Assembly: GCF_900156025.1 (NCBI RefSeq)
Contig: NZ_FTMO01000004.1
Location: 124,001-188,000, forward strand
Direction of reading: 5' to 3'
From: Allobosea sp. TND4EK4
GTDB taxonomy: Bacteria; Pseudomonadota; Alphaproteobacteria; Rhizobiales; Beijerinckiaceae
DNA length: 64,000 nt
The translations under genes were made by a program, and so were the position numbers. Positions 1 through 9,897 of the stretch are shown here, in pieces. The first letter of the stretch is position 1. Each line of letters opens with the position of its first letter. The notes beneath the pieces are model-generated. The model was not told the origin of the DNA. It worked only from the letters and a program-made list of their open reading frames with translations, and made no database searches.

Positions 1-628
1 CCTCCGGCTTGCCGAGGCGGCCGACCGGAATGCCGGCAATCACGCGCTGAAGGGCGGCTTCCGGCATCGCCGCGACCATGTCGGTGCCGATATAGCCGGG
101 CGTGATCGCGTTGACGGTGATGCCCTTGTTGGCGTTCTCCTGCGCCAGCGCCTTGACGAAGCCGATATCGCCGGCCTTCGCGGCGGAATAGTTCACCTGG
201 CCCATCTGGCCCTTCGAACCGTTGATCGAGGAGATCACGACGATGCGGCCGAAATTGCGGGCGCGCATGCCCTCGATCACCGGGCGCGTCATGTTGAAGA
301 GCGAGTCGAGATTGGTGCGGATCACGTCCGACCAGTGCTCCTTCGTCATCTTGTGGAAGAAGCCGTCGCGGGTGATGCCGGCATTGTTGACGAGGATGTC
401 GATGGGGCCGAGTTCGGCCTCGACCTTGGCGATGCCCGCCGCGCAGGCGTCGTAGTCGCCGACATCCCACTTGAACACCGGGATGCCGGTCTCGGCCTTG
501 AACTTGGCGGCGGCCTCGTCGTTGCCGGCATAGCTGGCGGCGACCTTATGGCCGGCCTCCTGCAGCGCCTTGCTGATCGCCGCGCCGATGCCGCGCGTGC
601 CCCCCGTGACCAGTGCAACCTTCGTCAT
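1..628 (-). CDS. phaB: Acetoacetyl-CoA reductase PhaB (partial, C-terminus outside window)
   Basis: Short-chain dehydrogenase that reduces acetoacetyl-CoA to (R)-3-hydroxybutyryl-CoA with NADPH, the second step of polyhydroxybutyrate synthesis in the cytosol. The visible 209 residues start MTKVALVTGG and carry the cofactor loop TGGTRGIG (residues 8-15), the NNAG motif (81-84), the catalytic Ser134, Tyr147 and Lys151, and the KGQMGQ stretch before the Tyr that is typical of PhaB rather than of FabG. The coding frame runs off the left edge, so the last 30 or so residues are missing. It lies 87 bp downstream of phaA on the same strand, so the two are probably co-transcribed. FabG-like 3-oxoacyl reductase is the alternative, but the phaA/phaR context favours PhaB. 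Confidence 0.93.
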   Translation of the reverse strand, partial: MTKVALVTGGTRGIGAAISKALQEAGHKVAASYAGNDEAAAKFKAETGIPVFKWDVGDYDACAAGIAKVEAELGPIDILVNNAGITRDGFFHKMTKEHWSDVIRTNLDSLFNMTRPVIEGMRARNFGRIVVISSINGSKGQMGQVNYSAAKAGDIGFVKALAQENANKGITVNAITPGYIGTDMVAAMPEAALQRVIAGIPVGRLGKPE

Positions 629-664
629 GGCCGTCTCCCTCTCGCCTGCTTCTTGATGGAACGG

Positions 665-690
665 GACGCCCCGGTTCGAGCCGGGGCGTC
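665..690 (-). promoter_or_regulatory. GC-rich hairpin between phaA and phaB
   Basis: A perfect 10-bp inverted repeat (arms 665-674 and 681-690, 6-nt loop) lies in the 87-bp gap between the phaA stop and the phaB start. No T-run follows it on either strand, so it is not a classical terminator. It could protect the phaA transcript or lower read-through into phaB. Confidence 0.45.
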
Positions 691-715
691 TGTCGTCGGT
701 ACTGTGGCGCTGCGC

Positions 716-1894
716 TCAGCGCTCGATGGCCATGGCGACGCCCATGCCGCCGCCGATGCAGAGCGTGGCGAGGCCCTTCTTGGCGTCGCGCTTTTCCATC
801 TCGTGCAGCAGCGTCACCAGCACGCGCGCGCCCGAGGCGCCGATCGGGTGGCCGATGGCGATGGCCCCGCCATTGACGTTGACGATGTCGGTGCTCCAGC
901 CGAGGTCCTTGTTGACCGCGATCGCCTGCGCCGCGAAGGCCTCATTGGCCTCGACGAGATCAAGGTCGGAGACGCTCCAGCCGGCCTTCTCCAGGGCCTT
1001 GCGGGTCGCCGGGATCGGCCCCGTGCCCATGATGGCGGGATCGACGCCGGCGGTGGCCCAGCCCTTGATCGTCGCGAGCGGCTTCAGCCCGCGCTTGGCG
1101 GCCTCCCTGGCGCTCATGATCACCAGGGCGGCGGCGCCGTCATTGATGCCCGAGGCGTTGCCGGCCGTGACCGTGCCGTCCTTGGAGAAGGCGGGCTTCA
1201 GCTTGGCCATCGCCTCGGCGGTCGCGCCGTGGCGGGGGTACTCGTCCTGGTCGACGACGATGTCGCCCTTGCGGGTCGAAACGGTGAAGGGAACGATCTC
1301 GTCCTTGAAGCGGCCGGCCTTCTGCGCCGCCTCGGCCTTGTTCTGCGACTTCACCGCGAACTCGTCCTGCTCCTGCCGGCTGATCTGCCATTTGGTCGCG
1401 ACGTTCTCGGCGGTGGTGCCCATGTGGTAGCCGTGGAAGGCGTCCCAGAGCCCGTCCTTGATCATCGTGTCGATGAATTTGAGGTCGCCCATCTTGGTGC
1501 CAGAGCGCAGATGCGCGGCGTGCTGCGCCATCGACATCGATTCCTGGCCGCCGGCGACGATGATGTCGGCATCGCCATTGGCGATCTGCTGCAGGCCGAT
1601 GGCCACCGCGCGCAGGCCCGAGCCGCAAAGCTGGTTCAGCCCCCAGGCGGTCTTCTCCTGCGGGATGCCGGCGGCCATCGCGGCCTGGCGGGCCGGGTTC
1701 TGGCCCTGACCGGCGGTCAGGATCTGGCCCATGATGACCTCGTCGACATCGGCGGGGTCGACCTTGGCGCGCTTCAGCGCCTCCTTGATCGCGGCGGCGC
1801 CCAGCTCATGGGCCGGGGTGTTGGCGAAGGCGCCGTTGAAGGCGCCGACCGCCGTGCGCGCCGCGCCGACGATCACGATATCCGAATCTGCCAT
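716..1894 (-). CDS. phaA: Acetyl-CoA C-acetyltransferase (beta-ketothiolase) PhaA
   Basis: Condenses two acetyl-CoA to acetoacetyl-CoA, the entry step to polyhydroxybutyrate, and runs in reverse when the polymer is degraded. The 392-residue length is normal for biosynthetic thiolases. The nucleophilic Cys90 sits in LCGSGLRA, the base His349 in [10 protein letters not shown], and the second active-site Cys379 in CIGGGMGVA near the C-terminus; NEAFA, also typical of thiolases, is present. It is the first gene of a phaA-phaB unit and is divergent from phaR across a 305-bp gap, the classic arrangement of this pathway in Rhizobiales. No PHA synthase gene is visible here; it is usually encoded elsewhere in these genomes. 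Confidence 0.96.
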   Translation of the reverse strand: MADSDIVIVGAARTAVGAFNGAFANTPAHELGAAAIKEALKRAKVDPADVDEVIMGQILTAGQGQNPARQAAMAAGIPQEKTAWGLNQLCGSGLRAVAIGLQQIANGDADIIVAGGQESMSMAQHAAHLRSGTKMGDLKFIDTMIKDGLWDAFHGYHMGTTAENVATKWQISRQEQDEFAVKSQNKAEAAQKAGRFKDEIVPFTVSTRKGDIVVDQDEYPRHGATAEAMAKLKPAFSKDGTVTAGNASGINDGAAALVIMSAREAAKRGLKPLATIKGWATAGVDPAIMGTGPIPATRKALEKAGWSVSDLDLVEANEAFAAQAIAVNKDLGWSTDIVNVNGGAIAIGHPIGASGARVLVTLLHEMEKRDAKKGLATLCIGGGMGVAMAIER

Positions 1895-2073
1895 GAGAGA
1901 GTTCCTCGCTGTTGTCTGGCCTGCTCCGCTCCCGCCGAAGCAGGCCCTTCCGCGTCACCTTCGAAGGCCGATGTGACCGCGTCAAGTCAGCCTTACTGCC
2001 CAAACCTCATGGGCGGGCCGGTTCGGCGGCGTTGCCGGGATGCGCGGCAGGCGGCCCTACCTTGGGCGGATTT

Positions 2074-2107
2074 TTGCGCCGCAACCGCGAAAAACCTTGC
2101 GGCGCAG
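2074..2107. promoter_or_regulatory. Two TTGCG-centre-CGCA dyads, candidate PhaR operator
   Basis: Two 11-bp near-palindromes, TTGCGCCGCAA at 2074-2084 and TTGCGGCGCAG at 2097-2107, lie 23 bp apart about 95-125 bp upstream of the phaR start. PhaR proteins are known to bind TGC/GCA dyads and to repress their own gene and phasin genes. Assigning these sites to PhaR is an inference from sequence and position. Confidence 0.45.
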
Positions 2108-2199
2108 CAGCGAAAAGCTATCGTTTCTCCCTGGGGAGAACGTTCCGCATCGCTTCGGCCAATGATCGGAGGGGGCGGATCAACGTCAAGCAGGGCACG

Positions 2200-2796
2200 A
2201 TGGCCAGCGACAAAGAACCGACCGTCATCAAGAAATACGCCAATCGGCGCCTCTACCACACCGGAACGAGTTCCTACGTCACGCTGGAAGACCTGGCCAC
2301 GCTGGTGCGCGGTGGCGAGGATTTCGTCGTCTACGACGCCAAGTCGGGCGAGGACATCACGCGCTCCGTGCTGGCGCAGATCATCTTCGACGAGGAGGCC
2401 AAGGACGGCCAGAACCTCCTGCCGATCACCTTCCTGCGCCAGCTCATCCGCCTCTATGGCGACAGCATGCAGGCGGTCGTGCCGCGCTTCCTGGAGTTCT
2501 CGATGGAGAACTTCGCGCAGGAGCAGAACAAGATGCGCGAGCAGATGAGCAAGGCCTTCGGCGGCTCGGCCTTCGGCGGTCCGGCCATCGACGCGCTGCA
2601 GGCGCAGACGCGGGCGAACATGCAGATGTTCACCGAGGCGTTCCGGCTGTTCAACCCCTTCACGGCCACGGCCGCCGCGGCGCAGGCCAGCCAGGAGGGC
2701 GGCGCACAGCCGGTGAAGAACGATGATCTCGGGGATCTCAAGCGCGAGCTCAGCGAGATGCGCGAAAGGCTGGACAAGCTCTCCCGCTCGAAATGA
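2200..2796 (+). CDS. phaR: Polyhydroxyalkanoate synthesis repressor PhaR
   Basis: DNA-binding repressor that also senses PHB granules and controls phasin and PHA genes. The 198-residue protein opens with the family signature IKKYANRRLYHTGTSSYVTL (from about residue 9), the PHB/PHA accumulation regulator DNA-binding domain. A second PHB-accumulation domain follows (LLPITFLRQLI and FLEFSMENF, about residues 70-110). The C-terminus is Ala/Gln-rich and ends in a short charged helix (LKRELSEMRERLDKL). The ATG at 2200 is preferred over longer in-frame starts because homologues begin just before the YANRRLY block. It is divergent from phaA-phaB, which it probably helps regulate. Confidence 0.95.
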   Translation: MASDKEPTVIKKYANRRLYHTGTSSYVTLEDLATLVRGGEDFVVYDAKSGEDITRSVLAQIIFDEEAKDGQNLLPITFLRQLIRLYGDSMQAVVPRFLEFSMENFAQEQNKMREQMSKAFGGSAFGGPAIDALQAQTRANMQMFTEAFRLFNPFTATAAAAQASQEGGAQPVKNDDLGDLKRELSEMRERLDKLSRSK

Positions 2797-2914
2797 GCCG
2801 CCGCTGGACAGCTTGCACCTGACGGGCAGCGCTCGAGGGCGCTGCTCCTAAGGAGCCGCGAGCCACGCTGCGCCGCAGCACTTCGGGCGAGTGAGGCAGA
2901 CGGGGCTGACGGCG

Positions 2915-4612
2915 TCAGCCTGCGGCCCGCTGCAGCGGCAGCGGGGATGCCTCGACAGGAGGGCCGAGTTCGGCCCGGCCGACGAGGTGGCCCTGCAGAT
3001 AGGTCACGCCCCAGTCGCGCAGCATCGTCGCCTGCCACTCGTCATCGACCCATTCCGCCACCGTCTCGACGCCGAGATGGCCGGCAAGGTCGATCAGCGT
3101 GCGCACATAGAAGCGGTCGTCGGTCGAGCGACGCAGATTCTGGGTGAAGGCCCCGTCGATCTTGAGCAGGTCGATCGGAAAGGCGCGCAGGTGCTTCAGC
3201 GAGGTGTGGCCGGCGCCGAAATCATCGATCGCGATGCGGCAGCCATGGCTCTTGATGCGCCCGAGAAGCTTGGCCACCCGGGCCGGGTGCTCGATCGTGG
3301 CGGTCTCGGTCACCTCCACGATGAGGCGTCGTGCCGCGGCCGGGGCTGCTCCCGTGCAGGCGAGGAAGGCATCGATCCATTCCGGATCGCCGAGCGAGCG
3401 CGGCGAGACGTTGACCGACAGCGACAGGTCGGGGTCCGCCATCAGCCGCTCGAGCGCAAGCTCCAGCACGCGGTGATCGAACAGCCGCACCAGCCCGCGC
3501 CGTTCCAGCAGCGGGATGAGCTCGGCCGAGGCGAAGTACAGGCCCGATTCGGGCTGGCCGACGCGCAGCAGGGCCTCATGGAAGGCCGTTTCGCGAGAGA
3601 CGGCGCTGACGATCGGCTGGAGGGCGAGGCGGACGCGCCGCTCGTTCAGCGCCGCGATCGCCTGCACGTCGAGATTGACGCGTTCGACCTTGTCGTTGCT
3701 GCGCCGCCTCGGCTTTGCGAGCACGGCATCGTCCACCGCGCCCGCGCGCGCCTCGGCGAGGGCGCCTTCGGCGGCGGTCAGCAGCTGGCCGGCATGGTTC
3801 GTCAGTTCGGGGGCGATGGCGGCGCCGACGCGCAGCCGCACCAGGGCGATGCCGCGGCCGGTCTCGATCGCCGATTCGGCCACGACCTTGATGAAGCGCT
3901 TGGCCGCGGCGTCGATCTGGTCGCGCGGGCAGCCGGAGAGCAGGATCGCGAAGCTGTTGCCGGCATAGCGGACCAGATGATCGCGCCGGCGCGTCACCGA
4001 GCGCAGCCGCTCATGCACCGTGGCGATGATCTCGTCGGTCGCCTCATGGCCGAAATCGTCATTGAGGCGGGCGAGTTCGTCGATCGCGGCGACGAGAATC
4101 ACGACGCTGCGCTCCTGCGGCAACTGCTCCTGCAGGGCGGCATGGATCTGCTCGACCAGGGCCGGGCGATCGCAGAGGTCGGGGCCGGAGACGACCAGTT
4201 CCTCGGCGCGGGCGGCCCGTTCCAGGCGCAGCACGCCGCGGGCACAGGCCGGGCGGCCGTCGCTGCCGGCGAACCAGCGGCCGGTATCCTCCACCCACAT
4301 CTTGCGGCCGGCGAGATCGACCGCGTAGCGCGTGCGATAGACGACGCCCTCGCCCTGGTCGTGCTCGCTGGAGCCGAAGATCGCGTCATAGCGGCTGGGG
4401 CCGCTGCCGGGCTCGACGAGCGCGGCAAAGCCGATGCCGCGCTTCATCGCCTTCTCGGGCAGGCGGCCGAGGACCGTGGCGGCGTTGGGGCCCCAGCTCA
4501 GCGCGTCGCCCTGGATCTCCCAGGAATAGACCACCTCACCGATCGAGGACAGCAAGCCGCGCGGGTCGATCGCGCTGCCGTTGCCGAAGGTGAAGAGCGA
4601 CGGGGAGGGCAT
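2915..4612 (-). CDS. PAS / degenerate GGDEF / EAL protein, probable c-di-GMP phosphodiesterase
   Basis: A 565-residue cytosolic signalling protein with no membrane segment. The N-terminus (about 15-120) looks like a PAS sensor fold. The middle GGDEF domain is degenerate: the signature reads AGNSF in VRYAGNSFAILL, so cyclase activity is unlikely. The C-terminal EAL domain (about 327-555) keeps the key residues: E346 in EALLR, the Asn in SVNVSPRS, E in VEVTET, the Asp pair in IAIDDFGAGH (463-464), K484 in LLKIDG, and E520 in VAEW. Hydrolysis of c-di-GMP to pGpG is therefore the predicted activity. It is monocistronic, convergent with phaR, and a perfect CtrA-type box lies about 100 bp upstream, suggesting cell-cycle or motility control. 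Confidence 0.88.
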   Translation of the reverse strand: MPSPSLFTFGNGSAIDPRGLLSSIGEVVYSWEIQGDALSWGPNAATVLGRLPEKAMKRGIGFAALVEPGSGPSRYDAIFGSSEHDQGEGVVYRTRYAVDLAGRKMWVEDTGRWFAGSDGRPACARGVLRLERAARAEELVVSGPDLCDRPALVEQIHAALQEQLPQERSVVILVAAIDELARLNDDFGHEATDEIIATVHERLRSVTRRRDHLVRYAGNSFAILLSGCPRDQIDAAAKRFIKVVAESAIETGRGIALVRLRVGAAIAPELTNHAGQLLTAAEGALAEARAGAVDDAVLAKPRRRSNDKVERVNLDVQAIAALNERRVRLALQPIVSAVSRETAFHEALLRVGQPESGLYFASAELIPLLERRGLVRLFDHRVLELALERLMADPDLSLSVNVSPRSLGDPEWIDAFLACTGAAPAAARRLIVEVTETATIEHPARVAKLLGRIKSHGCRIAIDDFGAGHTSLKHLRAFPIDLLKIDGAFTQNLRRSTDDRFYVRTLIDLAGHLGVETVAEWVDDEWQATMLRDWGVTYLQGHLVGRAELGPPVEASPLPLQRAAG

Positions 4613-4710
4613 CGCGAGCGGCCTCGATCAGACAGCGCGTGCCGCACCGTCCTGGTGCCATCCCGCACTGTCCGGGTTTGCGGGGTGCATCGAAGATGGG
4701 AGCATTTTGC

Positions 4711-4725
4711 TTAACGGCCCGTTAA
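4711..4725. promoter_or_regulatory. CtrA box TTAA-N7-TTAA
   Basis: TTAA at 4711-4714 and TTAA at 4722-4725 are separated by exactly 7 bp, the full consensus for the alphaproteobacterial master regulator CtrA. TTAA is rare in this GC-rich window. The site lies 99 bp upstream of the EAL-protein start on the minus strand and 59 bp before a small plus-strand ORF, so it could serve either gene. Confidence 0.6.
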
Positions 4726-4783
4726 CGTGGCGAGGCGCTTGCAAGGAGAATCACTCAAAAGCGCATTTGTGCCGGAGTGGGAC

Positions 4784-4975
4784 ATGTTTGAGGCAAGGGA
4801 GGACGGCCGAACCGGGCGCCATGCCGACAGCGCCCCCTCGCTTGTCCTGCTGCAGGCGGCGGCGGCACAGGCGGGCATCGGCAGCTTTGCGCTGCGGGGT
4901 GAGGGAACCGCGCAGGCGGCGGCCCTGCGCTACCGGGCCGCTGCGCAGCTCTTGCGGCGCGCAGGCGGGCGCTGA
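4784..4975 (+). CDS. Small hypothetical protein, 63 aa
   Basis: Unrecognised. The ATG at 4784 is preceded by GGAG at 4774-4777 with good spacing; an in-frame GTG at 4727 would give 82 residues but has no comparable ribosome site. The predicted product is Ala/Arg-rich with a charged N-terminus (MFEAREDGRTGR) and a helical C-terminal half (LRYRAAAQLLRRAGG), with no signal peptide and no known motif. It lies between the divergent EAL gene and the convergent rpmF. The ribosome site supports it, but it could be a chance frame in GC-rich DNA. Confidence 0.45.
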   Translation: MFEAREDGRTGRHADSAPSLVLLQAAAAQAGIGSFALRGEGTAQAAALRYRAAAQLLRRAGGR

Positions 4976-4998
4976 GACGGCGCGCCCATCACAGACAA

Positions 4999-5023
4999 AG
5001 AAAAACCGGCCTCGCGGCCGGTT
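4999..5023 (-). terminator. Rho-independent terminator of rpmF
   Basis: A perfect 8-bp stem (5004-5011 with 5016-5023, loop TCGC) is followed on the minus strand by TTTTTC. It lies 36 bp past the rpmF stop and also faces the small plus-strand ORF ending at 4975. Confidence 0.75.
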
Positions 5024-5058
5024 CGTTCGTCTCGGGGCTTGCGCCGATCCGTCGAGGA

Positions 5059-5244
5059 TCAGGCCTCGGCCTTGACCTTCAGCACCTGGCGGCCACGATA
5101 CATGCCGCTCTTCAGGTCGACATGGTGCGGGCGGCGCAGCTCGCCGGAGTTCTTGTCCTCGATATAGGTGGGCTGCTTCAGCGCGTCGGCCGAGCGGCGC
5201 ATGCCGCGCTTCGACGGCGACGTCTTCTTCTTCGGAACGGCCAT
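5059..5244 (-). CDS. rpmF: 50S ribosomal protein L32
   Basis: Component of the large ribosomal subunit. The 61-residue protein begins [20 protein letters not shown], the near-invariant N-terminus of alphaproteobacterial L32, and ends in [11 protein letters not shown]. The ATG at 5244 is chosen over an upstream in-frame extension because L32 always starts MAVP. mtgA lies 149 bp upstream on the same strand, a neighbour pairing seen across Rhizobiales, and a clear terminator follows. Confidence 0.97.
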   Translation of the reverse strand: MAVPKKKTSPSKRGMRRSADALKQPTYIEDKNSGELRRPHHVDLKSGMYRGRQVLKVKAEA

Positions 5245-5393
5245 TGTACTCTCCATCGTGCCGCCGTCAGGATACGCGGCTTCAAAGCCACGCCTCCGCC
5301 ACGGCGACGGATCAATCTCGTGAGGCGATGCCCTTACACGCTCGGCGCCGGGATGGCTAGAGCGGATCGCCAATTTCTTGCGGGTGGCGCGCC

Positions 5394-6101
5394 TCAGCCG
5401 GGCAGGGCGCAGTCCCCGAGCGCGCCGAGCTGCGCCAGGCGCCGCTGAACCCGGCCCGAAGCCGTCTGCAGCGCCCGGCTCGGACGGGCCGGGTTGCGCA
5501 GGATGGGATTCGGCAGGGCACCCGCGAGCCGCGCCGCCTCGGCCGGCGTCAGCCGCGCCGCCGGCTTGCCGAAATAGCGCTGGGCCGCCGCTTCCGCCCC
5601 ATAGAGGCCGTCGCCCCATTCGGCAACGTTGAGATAGACCTCGATGACGCGCCTCTTGCCCCAGACGAAATCGATCGCCGTCGCGAGCGGGATTTCCAGG
5701 CCCTTGCGGAGATAGCTCCGGCCGGGCCAGAGGAAGACGTTCTTGGCCGTCTGCATGGTAAGCGTCGAGGCGCCGCGGCTCGGTCCGTCCTCATCCTCCA
5801 TCACCGCGTTGAGCTCGACCCAGTCGACGCCGCGATGGCTGCAATAACGCTGGTCCTCGGAGGCGATGACCGCGCGGATGAGATTGGGCGAGATCCTGTC
5901 GAGGGAGACCCATGTCCGGTCGACCGGCTGGAAGGTCAGCCAGCGCCCGAGCATCAGCGTCGAGGGCACGGGCACGGCCATGTAGAGGATGAGAGCCGCG
6001 ATGAGGATCAGCAGCCCGCCGACGACGAGGCGCAACGTCCAATCGACCGCCCGGCGCAGCAGGCCACGTCGTCTTCCTCGCGCTTCGGCCGTCACGCTCA
6101 A
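5394..6101 (-). CDS. mtgA: Monofunctional peptidoglycan transglycosylase MtgA
   Basis: Inner-membrane glycosyltransferase (GT51 family) that polymerises lipid II into glycan strands without a transpeptidase domain. The 235 residues comprise a basic cytoplasmic N-terminus, one membrane anchor (about residues 24-44, [18 protein letters not shown]) and the GT51 domain. The catalytic Glu82 is in [24 protein letters not shown] (about 110-121), RKGLEIPLA and [19 protein letters not shown] are the standard GT51 motifs. Length matches MtgA and is far too short for a class A PBP. It is divergent from the polyprenyl synthase gene across 94 bp. Confidence 0.95.
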   Translation of the reverse strand: MSVTAEARGRRRGLLRRAVDWTLRLVVGGLLILIAALILYMAVPVPSTLMLGRWLTFQPVDRTWVSLDRISPNLIRAVIASEDQRYCSHRGVDWVELNAVMEDEDGPSRGASTLTMQTAKNVFLWPGRSYLRKGLEIPLATAIDFVWGKRRVIEVYLNVAEWGDGLYGAEAAAQRYFGKPAARLTPAEAARLAGALPNPILRNPARPSRALQTASGRVQRRLAQLGALGDCALPG

Positions 6102-6195
6102 GCCGCCTCCTGCGCTGGCCCGTCATGGGCGCGCACCTTGACGATGCGGCTTGCCTCCGGCAAGGCCCCCCGGCAGCGAACGCGAGGCAGGCCGC

Positions 6196-7143
6196 ATGAG
6201 TTCCGTTCCGACCGCAGCCCGCGAGGGCGAGCTCGAGGCCAGGCTGGCGCAGACCGCCGGCGCGATCGAGCGGCTGCTCGAGACGCTGCTGGAGAGCGTG
6301 CCGGCCGAGGGCGAGATCGCCCGGCCGGAGCGGCTGCTGGCGGCGATGCGCCATGGCGCGCTGGCCGGCGGCAAGCGGCTGAGGCCCTTCCTGACGGTGG
6401 AGACGGCGCGGCTCCTGGGCGCTGCCGGGGATGGCGCCTTGCGGGCGGGCGCCGCGGTCGAGCTGCTGCATTGCTATTCGCTGGTGCATGACGACCTGCC
6501 CGCGATGGATGATGACGACCTGCGCCGCGGCCGCCCCACCGTGCACAGGGCCTATGACGAGGCCACTGCCATCCTTGCAGGGGACGCGCTGCTGACGCTC
6601 GCCTTCGACGTGCTGGCCGATCCGGCCACGCATCCCTCCGGCGACATCCGGGCTGCGCTGGTGCGCTGTCTTGCGCGTGCCGCGGGGCCGGGCGGCATGG
6701 TCGGCGGGCAGATGCTCGATCTTGCGGCGGAAGGGCGCTTCGATGCGCTCCGTCAAGAGCTCGGAGAGACCGAGATCAGGCGGTTGCAGGCGATGAAGAC
6801 CGGTGCGCTGCTGGCAGCGAGCGTCGAGATCGGCGCGCGGCTGGGCGAGGCCGACAAGGCTGCGCTCGCGGCGCTCACCGCCTATGGGCGAGCCCTGGGC
6901 GCGACCTTCCAGGTGGCCGACGACATCCTCGATGTCGAGGCCGACGCCGCCCAGCTGGGCAAGGCGACGGCCAAGGACGAGGACAAGGGGAAGGCGACGC
7001 TGATCGGTGCGCTGGGGCTCGCCGGCGCCAAGCGCGAGCGCGACCGGCTGAGCGCCGAGGCCGTGGAGGCGTTGTCAGGCTTCGGCCCGGCGGCGGACAT
7101 GCTGCGGGCCGCGGCGCGGTTCGCGGCCGAGCGCAAGAGCTGA
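6196..7143 (+). CDS. ispA: Polyprenyl synthetase, probable farnesyl diphosphate synthase
   Basis: Adds isopentenyl diphosphate units to make farnesyl diphosphate for quinone, undecaprenyl and hopanoid synthesis. The 315-residue protein has GGKRLRPF (58-65), the first Asp-rich motif DDLPAMDDDD (99-108) preceded by HCYSLVH, the second Asp-rich motif DDILD, and the KDEDKGKATL stretch. A two-residue spacer in the first Asp-rich motif is typical of bacterial farnesyl and geranylgeranyl synthases. The ATG at 6196 follows a GAGG-type ribosome site; an upstream in-frame start at 6151 would add 15 unconserved residues. Product chain length (C15 or C20) cannot be settled from sequence alone. ispG of the same isoprenoid pathway lies at the far end of the window. 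Confidence 0.88.
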   Translation: MSSVPTAAREGELEARLAQTAGAIERLLETLLESVPAEGEIARPERLLAAMRHGALAGGKRLRPFLTVETARLLGAAGDGALRAGAAVELLHCYSLVHDDLPAMDDDDLRRGRPTVHRAYDEATAILAGDALLTLAFDVLADPATHPSGDIRAALVRCLARAAGPGGMVGGQMLDLAAEGRFDALRQELGETEIRRLQAMKTGALLAASVEIGARLGEADKAALAALTAYGRALGATFQVADDILDVEADAAQLGKATAKDEDKGKATLIGALGLAGAKRERDRLSAEAVEALSGFGPAADMLRAAARFAAERKS

Positions 7144-7191
7144 GGCGTCTGGGTCCCCGCGCTATCCCGACTTCACTTTCGCGCCTCGGCC

Positions 7192-8427
7192 CTACTGCCA
7201 GCGGCCGAAGGCGTCGGCCAGCGTCTGGCCGCCGGAGACGCCCTTCTCGAAGGTGATGATGCCGCGGCGGCCCGAGGCGAGCAGGATCGGGATGTCGATC
7301 CAGCTGCGGTTGAGGATGAGGTCGGTGTTGCGCTCGACTTCGACCGGCACGTTCGACATGGCCGCCACGAACAGCCCGTCGCCGAGGGCCGAGTTGATCG
7401 CCGAGAGCGGGGCGCCACGCTCGCCTTCCTCGGTCTTGAACTGCGGCACGCCGACTTCCTTGATGCCCTGCGCTGCCGGATCGACCGTGCTGGTGAAGCG
7501 CATGCCGATAATGTGCGAGGCGGGAAAGGCCGGATCGGTGTTGCGGCGGATGGTGAAATCGAGGCTCAGGCCGAATTCGGCGATCTCGACACTGGCGCGC
7601 ACGATGGTCTCGACCGGGCGGCCCTGGCCGACGCTCTCGCTGTCGAGGCGCCAGAAGACGCGGCCCTGGACCGTGCGCGGCTGCTGCGGGTTCTCCGGCG
7701 ATTCGATGTAGAGGATGGCGCGCTGGGCGACCGCGACCTCGCCGCCGGGCTGCGGCACCGGCGTGCCGGGCGTGCCGCCCGCATTGCCGGCCGGCCGGTT
7801 CTGGCGACCGCCTGCCTGGTCGCCGCCGATGCGGTCGCCGATCTTGCCGTTGCCTTCAGGCTGGGCCGGCTGGTTCTGAGCGCTCTGGGCCGCCGGGCGC
7901 GGGCCCTCCTGCGGGCGCAGCTTGTGGACATAGATCGCGGTGCCGGCGATGGCGGCGACGGCGATGGCAACGATGCCGCCGACCACCACCGTGCGGATAT
8001 GGCCGGGCTTCACCCGCGGCTCGCGCGGCGGCATGACCCGCGGCCGGACCGGCTGGGGCTCCATCGGCTCGGGCAGCGGCTCATCCTCGCCGGGACCCGT
8101 GGCCGGCAGCGGCGCGAAATCGGGCTGGCGGCGCGTCTCGGACGGGGGGGCGGAGGCCGGGGGCGGCTCCACCGGGCGGATCACCGGCCCGCTCGCCGCC
8201 GGCTGGGGCGCAGGAGCCTCGTCGTAATCGGCCTCGATGCGGGCGACGGCCTCGTCCAGCGACAGCCGCTCGCGCATGATCTCGGCCTCGCCCAGCGGCG
8301 GGTCGAGCCCGCGCAACTGGGAGACCAGCGCCGTCTTCGCCCGCTCGTAGAGCGCACGGCGCGCCTCCGGGGAGTTGTCGGAGAGCCCCGCGACGGCGCG
8401 CGACAGGATCGGATAGAAGTCGGCCAT
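7192..8427 (-). CDS. Conserved hypothetical membrane-anchored protein
   Basis: No known function; the architecture is clear. The 411 residues comprise an N-terminal helical domain (MADFYPILSRAVAGL; about 1-75) with ARRALYERAKTALVSQL, a Pro-rich acidic linker (about 75-160), one transmembrane segment (VVVGGIVAIAVAAIAGTAIYV, roughly 168-188), a Gln/Pro/Gly-rich linker and a soluble C-terminal domain (about 240-411) rich in beta strands. The topology suggests an N-in, C-out protein with a periplasmic domain. The ATG at 8427 is preferred to the in-frame GTG at 8436. It is convergent with the polyprenyl synthase and lies downstream of purA on the same strand. Confidence 0.75.
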   Translation of the reverse strand: MADFYPILSRAVAGLSDNSPEARRALYERAKTALVSQLRGLDPPLGEAEIMRERLSLDEAVARIEADYDEAPAPQPAASGPVIRPVEPPPASAPPSETRRQPDFAPLPATGPGEDEPLPEPMEPQPVRPRVMPPREPRVKPGHIRTVVVGGIVAIAVAAIAGTAIYVHKLRPQEGPRPAAQSAQNQPAQPEGNGKIGDRIGGDQAGGRQNRPAGNAGGTPGTPVPQPGGEVAVAQRAILYIESPENPQQPRTVQGRVFWRLDSESVGQGRPVETIVRASVEIAEFGLSLDFTIRRNTDPAFPASHIIGMRFTSTVDPAAQGIKEVGVPQFKTEEGERGAPLSAINSALGDGLFVAAMSNVPVEVERNTDLILNRSWIDIPILLASGRRGIITFEKGVSGGQTLADAFGRWQ

Positions 8428-8519
8428 TGGCCTCACTTGTCCCGTGGGGGAGGGTGCGTCAACCCTTCAAGAGCAGCGTTCAGGTCTTGCGGAGGCAAGG
8501 TGGCCTTCGCAAGGCAGGC

Positions 8520-9812
<1,293 letters not shown>

Positions 9813-9872
9813 GAGCGAGGTGTCCCTGCTGTTTACAACCGCATTGCCGTGCAAGCGGCCCGCGCAAACGCA

Positions 9873-9897
9873 AAACCCCGGCGCAAGGCCGGGGTTT
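9873..9897. promoter_or_regulatory. Terminator-like hairpin in a divergent intergenic region
   Basis: A perfect 10-bp stem (9873-9882 with 9888-9897) carries a short loop, with a TTTT tail on the minus strand. It lies between divergent purA and the M20 amidohydrolase gene, where no annotated gene ends. It could sit in the purA leader, or end an unannotated small RNA. Confidence 0.5.

Noticed and set aside
335-2548. Very long plus-strand open frame across phaB, phaA and phaR
   Set aside because: It is antisense to well-supported phaB and phaA and out of frame with phaR; its Arg/Asp/Gly-rich translation is the usual shadow of GC-rich coding DNA.
2826-2845. Hairpin after phaR as a terminator
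   Set aside because: A 7-bp stem exists but no T-run follows on either strand, so it is too weak to list.
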